Shown: positions 54,999-64,000 of the stretch, in pieces
How the letters are laid out: the number at the start of each line of letters is the position of its first letter
Position numbering within the stretch: the stretch's first letter is position 1
Origin: Trichoplusia ni
Lineage: Eukaryota > Arthropoda > Insecta > Lepidoptera > Noctuidae
Direction: 5' to 3'
DNA: 64,000 nt
NCBI RefSeq assembly: GCF_003590095.1
Contig: NC_039494.1
Location: 9,300,001 to 9,364,000, forward strand
Notes under the pieces: model-generated
The model's database searches: none
The model's input: only the letters and a program-made list of their open reading frames with translations
Told to the model about the DNA's origin: nothing
Translations under genes and position numbers: made by a program

Positions 54999-56814
54999 AT
55001 TAAATAAATAATTATGAATCCGTCTCATCATACTATGACCGAGGGAATACTCTCATAATCATAACCAAACTTATCATAAATAAACTTTTGTATCTCTTTT
55101 AACAATTTGTCTAGTTAAAACTATTTTCCAATACAGCCATAATATATTCTAAACATGGTAAAGTATGGTGTAACTAATCAAACCTCTCAAGGTACTACGC
55201 TCGTTGAATTTTTAACTAAGGTCTGGTTTACGTTTAAAAGTTTTGTAACAAATCTGTATGTTTAAATTTTTAATGTAGCGAAGATTTCTATATAACTATT
55301 GGAGGGGACTGAATATTGAGTGTTTGAAATAAATCTAGGAGTTTATAATTCAATAACATACCATAAAGCTGTGAAAAAGTCATACAATTAGGCTAGCCAA
55401 AAAAACCCGTTGATTACGTTTATTTGAAATTAAGTATATGTATTGTGGCAACAGAAATAAATAAATTATGAAAATTTACATAATTTAGGTAAATCAGGGT
55501 TCTTATTTTAAGGTGTTAACCCTTTGATTAAGGAAGCTTAAAAATAAATAGAAAATTTTCACCTAGCTATCGCAAGATATGGAAGTAGTTTTCGTACAAT
55601 TTAAATAACCAAAAGTTAATGACGACAAATAGTAAACACTTTTCTTTCATAAAAAGGTTATCAACACAAACTGCATAAATTAAAGCGATATAACTTAACA
55701 AACAAAAACAATAAACCACACTTAACTCACAGGCAAATCAAATCAATATTCACAGAAAAACTAAAAAACAACTCTACACTCATTCGAATAAGATTCAAAA
55801 TTCCACGCAAGAGAATTTTCTACACTCCAAAGTTATTAACAACACTTGAAAATGGACCTTAACGTTGATAAAATAGAGTTTAATTCGCGATAATGAGGGT
55901 AATACAATTTTCAGTCTAAAACAGTACCGCAACACGCAAAGTCTAGACTCGTACTGAAGTAATTTGCTTAAAATAATTGGCTTCGGTAAGAAATGGAGTA
56001 TAATGTACTTATTTAAATATAAGTCACTGTTGCCCGCAAGGGCATGGCTCTTGTAATAATGTGTTAAGGTTCATTTTCGTATATCAAATGTAGTGTGAAG
56101 TCATCGTGTGATGACCGCAGAGTGGTCACAAATATAGTAAATAAAAATAGCTCTTGTATCAAAGTGTTAAGGTTGATTATCGTCCTTTTTTTAAGATCTT
56201 GTGGGACTTAGTGTGATGAATATACATAATTGAGTCATGAGATAATACCATATTATCTTTGTATTGTAAACAATAAGCTTTGTTTTTTTATATATGAGTT
56301 TTCCTTACATATGTAGGAGTTGGCTTTTATTAAAATAAAATGGAGATATTTCGGACTCTCGCCGACATAAAAACCCCCGAACCCCTAATTTGCCTAAGCC
56401 ACAGTTACTGAAAATCCTTGATGAGGGACGATCAAGGAAATAATTTACTATCTTGGGACCCGCATCGAAATTAATCAGAAATAGTAAATATGAGGAATAA
56501 TTAAATATTTTCCCTACCTGTACAGCAAGCGTGAGACAAAAAGAGATATGGTACAGCTGAGAAAATAGAAAATACAACAGCAACTGAGTTAGGCAGTGTT
56601 GTAAATACTACGGATATTTAAAAAATTAAATGGATCATGAGATTTTATTAGGAGCTGTTAAAAGAAAAAATACGTATCCATTATTATGCGTTAATCTACA
56701 AAAGAGAAATTAATAAGAAGAAAAAAAAAGAAATACAACAAAAAAGAATTAGCGAAATCGGTCTAGCCGTTCACGCATGATGCCGTGACCAACGGAAATA
56801 GGGATTCGTTTTTA

Positions 56815-57060
56815 TATGTACACTAACTGTTGCGACCGACTTCGTCCGCGTGTTTAGAAGATATAAGTTAGGAATTTTTGAACGAAAGCCCTCGAAGATG
56901 AATAGTATCTTCGCTCGTATTAGATGCAGCGTGATTTTATATAAAACCTTTCTCGATGAATGGTTCATTGAAAACAAAAAAAAATCAATTTGAACCAGTA
57001 GTTCCTCAGATAGCGCGGTCAAACAAACAAACAAACTCTTCAGCTTTATATATTAGTAAG
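56815..57060 (-). repeat. Family H dispersed repeat
   Basis: tgcgaccgacttcgtccgcg to actcttcagctttatatatt. Confidence 0.5.
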
Positions 57061-57709
57061 TAAGTAAGTATATAGAGAATAGATAAAAATAGTCATATAG
57101 AATGTAAACAATACAGCAATAAACGAGAATAATTTTCACGTGTCACTTCCTAAGCCCTCACGTTTGGCAGGCCACTTGGGCTCACGTGAATTGTAAAACT
57201 GTATAGTGATGTCATATTACATCTACGTATATTCATTCATAAAAATAATATGTTCGTTTGTATGTATCAAGCTTTTAAATTTAAAATTACCGAAAGGGAT
57301 TAGAAAAAAAAAAGATAAAAGAATTAAAATTAAGAGTTAATAAGATGAATGGGAAGGCATCATACAAACACATGTAGAGACTAGAAATAAATGTAAAAAT
57401 GGAGATATAAGATAAGAGTTACTGCAGTATAACATTTTACATGCTGATCATCACAAAATAAAAGGGACAGCAAAAGTCCAGAAGATGAAGAAACGGCTAC
57501 AAGCAAACCAAGAGCCTCAAACTATATAACTAGTTCTCCGAATACGATTCATACACAATATTCATGGCATAACACTTATTTAAATCTCAATGAAATACTT
57601 TTGACACCATTCCAAGACACGGCTATCTTAATTCTGCGATGACAACACTCCTAAACTTCGGTGTGGATCGTGGGATTTTCTTTCTTTTTCTTTATTAAAA
57701 AAGTACTCC

Positions 57710-57903
57710 CGCAATAAGGAATTTAATACTTGTGTCGGGGGGTTTTACAAACATACAAATCACATGCACAAAGATACCCAGACTCAGAGCAAGCATTATT
57801 GGATCACACAAATGCTTGTCCTACGCGGGGATCGTCCCGCGACACGTCGCGCTCAGTGGATTTGGTGTGGTGACCTTAACTACTCGGCTATCCGTGCAGT
57901 CAC
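57710..57903 (-). mobile_element. tRNA-headed SINE
   Basis: Reverse, nearly complete: tttaatacttgtgtcggggg, gggatcgtcccgcgacacgt, ctactcggctatccgtgcag. Confidence 0.6.
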
Positions 57904-57994
57904 AAACGACGCACGTGGGTTACGATAGTGACTCTCAGTCTTCGAGAGGATGAGCCTCTTGAGAGTTGACAATCGTCGCGAATTTACGGTTAAA

Positions 57995-58195
57995 AGTAAT
58001 AATACAGCTAAAAGCGAAAGTTCGTATGTATGGATGTTTGCTCCACTCAAAACCCAATGATCAAATTTAGACGAAACTTTGTACACAAATAGTTATAACC
58101 AGGAATAACACATAAGATAGTTTTTATCCCGATTTTATGTACCCGTGGTGTCATTTACAATTGGTTGCAGGCGGGCCTGCGAGCAACAGCAAGTA
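57995..58195 (+). repeat. Family H dispersed repeat
   Basis: Core tatgtatggatgtttgctcc, end gggcctgcgagcaacagcaa. Confidence 0.45.
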
Positions 58196-60119
58196 TTAAA
58201 TAAATCATATTTCAATTACGACTTTCAATAGTAAATCTATAAGAAGTCCCATTACATTACAACATTGTTCAAGACATGTTTATTGAAATGTTACATTCGG
58301 TTCATATTTAGAAACCATTAAGACCCATTAACCTTCCATTTGGTGCAATGGCAACGACCTTTATAACATTATATCCATCGAATATTATAGTGAGTACGTA
58401 ATGACAAATCTTGATATTTTGTAGTGGAAAGAATCTAAATAGAATGGTCTGCAATTAAGTAGAAAAAATAGCTAGACAATTAATTACATAAACCCTGTTA
58501 TGGTCTTTATAATCATTGCCCCTGCCTCTGCTATTATCCTTTTATTATTATTTGTGGTCGGCGCGCGTATTTGTTGGACTGTTTTTGACAAAGCTCTGCT
58601 TTTCTCCCCTTTTTAAATAACGTGTTGTAGACAATTTTTTCATATAGGGTCAATTCACTCAAAATCATTTTATAAGGATAAACTCGTCACAAAGTTTAAG
58701 TTCCTAATTGCGGGAGCCGATTTTTTTTATGTGTAGAAACATAGCTCGGCAAATTCCATAAAAAGAGAAACAATGTGCAATCATAAAGTGCAGTTTTATC
58801 GCTCAAAATACAATCATAATATATTTACACATGCTTTTATTAACCAACGTGCTCTTAATAAAACCATATTACAGTATCCACACCTCGTAAAGAAGCCAAA
58901 ATAAAGCAACATCGTTTATTTTGAACGAACGCCAATAAACAATTATCGAGAGAGCTATAATACTCTGAAATTCTCACTCTTACGAGGATTAACTCATTTC
59001 CTATTGATTACGTCACTGTGAATCATATCCGTAAAATTACTGGGAAAAACTTGCAGTGGTATTATCTAATTTGCGGGAGCAAAACGCATTAATATTGCCG
59101 TTACAATAATATTTTGACCTAGACAAATCCATGATATCACAAAATTAGCAAAATGATTCCAAGATGCTTCTGCATGTCATGTAATTTAAGGCAAGTCTAC
59201 TTTAAAATGTGGCTTTCTAAGATCATTTTAATCAATCATATTTGAGTTGGAATACTGTTTTACCGAGTAAGCCTCGGTGAAAATATCTGTGACAAGCAAT
59301 CATCCCATATAAAACGTTATTTTACTGAATCCGGTGAGACTAGACGCCAACATAGCGTGGCTACTCGGATGTAAATAATAGGTGATATCATTAGCTAAGT
59401 CAATTAACAATCCAAATGCGCGTTATAAGGCGTCGTCATAGATCAAACCATGTCTATATTAGGAAACTTCCATTGAATTCATCATCACTTTAAAAAGTGT
59501 AACTAAAATGCAAGACCATATTTGGAATACCGCTCCATATGTAAATACTACTTCTACACCGAAAATAAAACAACTTTTTTTATGAATCTAATAGCCAAGA
59601 CCGAAAACACTGTCGGGTCTCCCACACAAATATTAATCAGCTGATGAGAATCTTGTATAGCTAGGAAAACTTAAATTGAAAATCGTCTATGTAAAGCAGT
59701 ATTTAAAACCGGAGCATAAATTTCATGTGCTTAGAAATTAAACTAAAAGTTTTAAAACACCAGTCAATCAATTGAATTGAACCTATTCTTTATTAAACAT
59801 AAGTGTCAAATTCCCGTAAATTATAAAAAGTTCCTAAACTCCATACAGCCACAGGTATAGTACAAAGTTCTCTTCTACCGCTTTGGCAAACGCCAACCTT
59901 CTATGATTCAGAATAACTGTAATGTTTTCAAAACGTACAACAAAATAGTATGTTATCTTGAAATAGACTCGGTCAAGGGCGTCCAAGTGTTGTAGATAAT
60001 ACACGTTCTGATGTTTATATACAGCGTTTTAGCGTTTATTGTATCGGTAAAACTAAAAAAATATACAAGTTAAATAACTTACTACGGGAGTATTTTTTTA
60101 AAGAAGTTAACTAGTTCCA

Positions 60120-60290
60120 TTTTCACAATCATTGAAATCACAATGCTCAAGAAACACAGACTGGGAACAATTATTCTTGGATCCCCCAAATGCTTGTCCT
60201 ATGTGGGGATCGAATCCGCGACACGCGATATCAATGGGTTTGACGTCTGCGACCCGCGGTATGCACCTCTCTGTTATCTGTGCAGCAAAA
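60120..60290 (-). mobile_element. tRNA-headed SINE (degraded)
   Basis: Reverse: caaatgcttgtcctatgtgg, ggatcgaatccgcgacacg, then a rearranged head. Confidence 0.5.
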
Positions 60291-62010
60291 AAAAACGCTA
60301 TTTATTTGACACTTGCTGTCTCTTACATCAGTCAAAAGATAAAAGGAGATTTGAACAAGCTACATAAACATAAAAATTTCAGAACTATAAATACGGCCCC
60401 ACTAATCAACCTTGGGGGACACTTTAATTAGAGATTTTAATTGACCATGACACAATCTCGCGAACTATTTTTAGAGTGAAATAAGGAAATAGTTTTTAAT
60501 ATTTTATAAATAGATTTATCGGAATATAACTATTATAATTATTAGTAGATCGCTACGTATCGTCGAGTTTTTTTAGAGATTTACAAGATCGAATGCCTTT
60601 CGCAAGTCACTCAACTTTAAGACTTTTGTAGGAGTTTCGGAGGATTTTTGGAACTTCGATAGATAGCGTTGGCGTCGAAACAGATCGCACTATGGTTTTG
60701 TTCACACTGTTGGACAGTAAGACCAGACAGACCTTTTTCTTCGTAAATAACTAGCTTAGATCAGGACACAAAAATTAAGTTCAGCCCTACGTTTTTGATT
60801 ATTCAATAGATCAGCTCGGTAATAATCAAGGGTTGTACATACATATACACTTGAGTTGGATTTTCCGTTTCTAGAGACTTTTCATAAAGCAAAGATATTT
60901 CTATGATACTTAAAAGGCTAACCATTTGATCCCACCGGCAGATTAACTCGTGACCAAACAGCACCAAAACGAGACTCCCGTTAAAAAAAACTATTTTTCG
61001 AATAACTCTAAACGATTTTAACACTAAAGTTTGTATGTTATTGGACGCAACAAGATAGGAACTATAAATTACAAACTACCGAAACACCATGACTCATTGG
61101 ATCACATTATGAATAATGTCTAAATATAAAACCTTGTAATGTATCCATTGTTGCTTCATAGTTGACCTTTAATCTTTTTGGGAGTTAAATAACAGGTTAA
61201 AGCGTCATTAGGGTGTGGTCTAGTTACCTTCGATGATTAAACCAATCGCTTAGGCTTAGGTAAAAACTCATAAAAAAATTACGCAAATATCGTAATTGGT
61301 AAAAAATCACATGCTATGTCAAATTAAATTATTGGATTGATACGATCAAAAGACATGGTTTCGGTGAAATTGATCTTTAATCCTATCCTCCAAATTTCAT
61401 CCAGAGTCCTTAAAATCGATGAATATAAACGACTGAAAATAATTAGAAAGATCTCGATTGACTATATTTGGAATTACTGACATTTGAAATCTTTCTAATA
61501 CTATCATAGTGGAATCCAATATTTTATCTTTTAAAATGAACGTAGCAAATACAGAGCATTAAAAAGATAAAAAAAATCGTGAATACCATTAAAACAATAC
61601 TAAAAGGAAAAGCTAATGTACTACATAAATAAAAGCTTACAAATACATATTTATATATTATTACAATAGAATGACCTTCCATAAATGCTGATGTAAAAGT
61701 CGTGACCGAACGCAGGACTATGGTCGAATGCAAACAGATGATTACGTAATCAACTCCTGCGCATAAGGATGACATAATATAAGTAAATATTGTTTTAAAA
61801 TAGTTATTTGATGAATTGCTGGTAGAGGGATTAGCTGATAAAATTCGTGTTGCCAGAGAGGAGAAAGAGTTAAAAGTCAACCTTTAATCAAGTAATTTGG
61901 AAAGCATTGTCTATAAAAGATAGGAAACTTATTTAAAATTCTAATACACTCAATCATAATTCATCCAACTAGGTACGTGTCCTAATATTTCAAAATATTT
62001 CGCCAAAAAC

Positions 62011-62108
62011 AACTCGGTATCCCGCACCAGTATCTGCTCATGATTCAGGACTCTTTAGGTTCGAAAGTAATCCTACGATCTCGGTTAATATTCGCGATGC
62101 AACCGTTA
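62011..62108 (-). mobile_element. TTAA-family MITE, copy 9 (very degraded)
   Basis: Shares tctgctcatgattcaggact and cgcgatgcaaccgttat with the family core. Several mismatches. Confidence 0.4.
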
Positions 62109-62795
62109 TGAAAAAATTACAAAAAAAAACCGCTTCACGAAAGTTATGATAACGACAGAAAGAAAAAGAAAGATTTTTGCAGCATTTATTGACTATAACA
62201 AATAATATTGCCAGCATTAAGCTCCTTAAAGGAATTCCAGTCTACATTCTTGTATTATCAAGTCAAAAAATTGCGGATATTGTTATCACTATCACGGATT
62301 GAGGTAGGGTCTTAGTGACACCGATAAATAATGTTTATTAATGCATTACTTGACAAAAGATGGGCCGTATAAAATTTTAGAGACTTGGCGAGTGTCCATC
62401 TTTTTAATTCTACTGCACCATTTCTCATCATTTATCATCGCGATTAAAGATTAACACCTTTTATTCAAATAAGGCTACTATGGAGAACTTTTCGTAAGTC
62501 TCTCTAAGATGCCCCAAAACTAGCTATGAAGAAGAAACGGAACAACAAATTCAATACAGCGCGTTGTCATTTTCATCAACCGTGTATTATTTTAATACCT
62601 AAATAAAGAAATAGGTTAAAGAGCTGTTTGCTTTCAGTCTAGACTACCAATCTAATCTATGACGACTAAATAAAAAGACCTCTAGTAGATATGGTGACTT
62701 TCCATATAGAAACTTCACCCAAAATCGATGTTTTTTAAATTACACAGAGTTTTTTAATCACAAATGAAAGAAACCTTAACCTACCAGTAGGTAGG

Positions 62796-62829
62796 TTTAG
62801 CGATATTTGTTGTAACAAATATCGCTAAA
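62796..62829. repeat. 16-bp perfect inverted repeat
   Basis: Arms TTTAGCGATATTTGTT (62796-62811) and its reverse complement (62814-62829) with only two bases between, so it is nearly a pure palindrome. Confidence 0.85.
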
Positions 62830-63841
62830 ACTGTGCCCACACCTCAATCGTGACCGAACTAAGGTCAACTAGGTAACGGAGTCTTTCTGGGTTCAGTAGA
62901 TACAGTGCACACAACAGCATCACTGGTAGTGTCGATCTTAGATCCTAAGACATAAGGTTCAATATCGTTATTAATTGCATTTGCCTGTATAGACAATACA
63001 ACACGTTTATATAAAAAATATCGTTCTCTTGGTTAACAGCATTCCTAGTTACTTCCGACATATGTAGTTGTTTTATTGCCGGGACTGTTGTTCCGAGTAC
63101 ATTTTCTAAATTTCAATGGAACAGAGGTAAAAAGAAAAAGTATATAAAATTCTTGTGCCACAATGTTAGTTACCACTTACCATGCTCTTCGGCTTGACCG
63201 ATTATTAAGTCATTTTATTTGCACAATTAGAAGGTCTGAGATAAGGTAAATGTCAGAATTTTCTTTTATTTGTATGTGATGTTTTTTTTTAAACTAGGAT
63301 TTCCCGTCTTTATCTTTATTCCCGTTATGTATCTCTAACACCTTTAATGTACCTATGTTTAACAAATAAATATTCTTGATTCTTGATCCGTCAGAAAAAA
63401 TATATCGCAAAACAACGGTTGGTGGCTAGTAGTTAATATAAAATTTAAGGAAACGATTCTTAAAAAAGCATACGCTGCAGGAGAGTTTTGATTTGTATAA
63501 TATTTATAAATAGATACTAATGCCCGGTTCCTATAAGTCAAAAACGAATCGTTTCTGTTACGAATAGTTAAAATTTCAACCAGGCGTAACACGAAACCAT
63601 TCCTATAAAACACTACTCGTTACCCAAATAACCGACATCTGGTTACTAACGGATGAGAGGGCGTTAGTAAGCACAAAGTATGGAAATGTGTTGGAATGTG
63701 TTCCTATAAATATTTTCTACCGTCACTGAACTGTCAAAACAACGTCTCGTTACCGTTTTGTTTACTGGTCAAATTCGGTCAGTTAACAATCGTGAACATT
63801 TTCTTTTGGTTGAAATTGTGTTTATCGTGATTTCTGTAATA

Positions 63842-64000
63842 ATGTCGAGCTCTGAAAGTGATAGAGAAATCATGGCTTTGTTATCAGACGAAGATACGGA
63901 TCAAGAAGTGGGATTAAGAATTTATAAACAAAGGATTGATTATTTTTCCGTGCTTGATAACCAAGAATTTCAGCTGAGATTTCGGCTCGACAAACCCGCT
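63842..64000 (+). CDS. Harbinger-type nuclease/transposase (HARBI1-like), 5' part only
   Basis: ATG at 63842 and 53 open codons to the window edge. An acidic Ser-rich start (MSSSESDREIMALLSDEDTD) is followed by YKQRIDYFSVLDNQEFQLRF and RLDKPA, a pattern seen at the N-terminus of PIF/Harbinger nucleases (FRLSK-like). The catalytic DDE part would lie beyond the window. Upstream, 63520-63710 has three spaced copies of TTCCTATAA and may be the 5' terminal region of the transposon. Whether it is an active transposase or a domesticated gene cannot be judged from this piece. Confidence 0.6.
   Translation, partial: MSSSESDREIMALLSDEDTDQEVGLRIYKQRIDYFSVLDNQEFQLRFRLDKPA

Larger units (their letters stand above)
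54589..63841. other. dia upstream flank to the Harbinger gene, no gene supported
   Basis: Contains a degraded MITE (54873-54998), family H copies (56815-57060, 57995-58195), SINEs (57710-57903, 60120-60290), a palindrome (62796-62829) and long AT-rich stretches (55000-56800, 58200-60100, 60430-62000) with nothing recognisable. The dia promoter and 5' UTR should lie near 54600-56000 but no clear core promoter was found. Confidence 0.45.

Noticed and set aside
56305..56583. 92-codon minus-strand frame
   Set aside because: No family, no splice or start context, low-complexity Phe/Leu/Tyr composition.
61524..61880. 118-codon open frame on the minus strand with a very hydrophobic C-terminal half
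   Set aside because: No ATG at its start, no recognisable family, AT-rich composition. A multi-pass membrane exon cannot be excluded, but nothing supports it.

Overview
The window looks like nuclear DNA of a lepidopteran insect (moth or butterfly). It is AT-rich. Genes are split into many short exons with GT/AG introns, and the introns are crowded with short dispersed elements of lepidopteran type: SINEs ending in a GATGATGAT tail, tRNA-headed SINEs, a family whose ends read like gcgggcaacagctagt, and several MITEs. No bacterial-style operon, CRISPR array, rRNA gene or free-standing tRNA gene was seen. All gene models were built by reading exons by eye with splice sites and phase checks.

Region by region. 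(1) 2816-9272, plus strand: the myogenic bHLH factor nautilus/MyoD, with a 93-codon first exon ending inside the basic/helix-1 region, a 6 kb intron and a second exon finishing the bHLH. Its 3' end is uncertain; a candidate terminal exon lies at 23699-23776. (2) 12511-17747, minus strand: a five-exon gene for an unrecognised type I membrane protein (signal peptide, about 180-residue ectodomain, one transmembrane helix). (3) 18000-30600: mostly repeats, two orphan open fragments and a 35-bp perfect hairpin. (4) 30618-54588, minus strand: a complete diaphanous-class formin (dia). 26 coding exons with matching phases give 1087 residues: GTPase-binding/FH3, coiled coil, FH1, FH2, DAD. There are two candidate first exons and a partly duplicated second exon. 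(5) 54589-63841: no convincing gene. (6) 63842 to the end: the 5' end of a Harbinger (HARBI1-like) nuclease/transposase gene, cut by the window edge.

The genes are not an obvious functional unit: nautilus is a muscle-lineage transcription factor, dia is a Rho-controlled actin nucleator, and the membrane protein is of unknown role. The most unusual items are the duplicated dia exon, the phase-symmetric FH1 micro-exons 13 and 14, the membrane-protein reading frame that would end inside a MITE, the long perfect hairpin, and a SINE family whose head resembles 5S rRNA.
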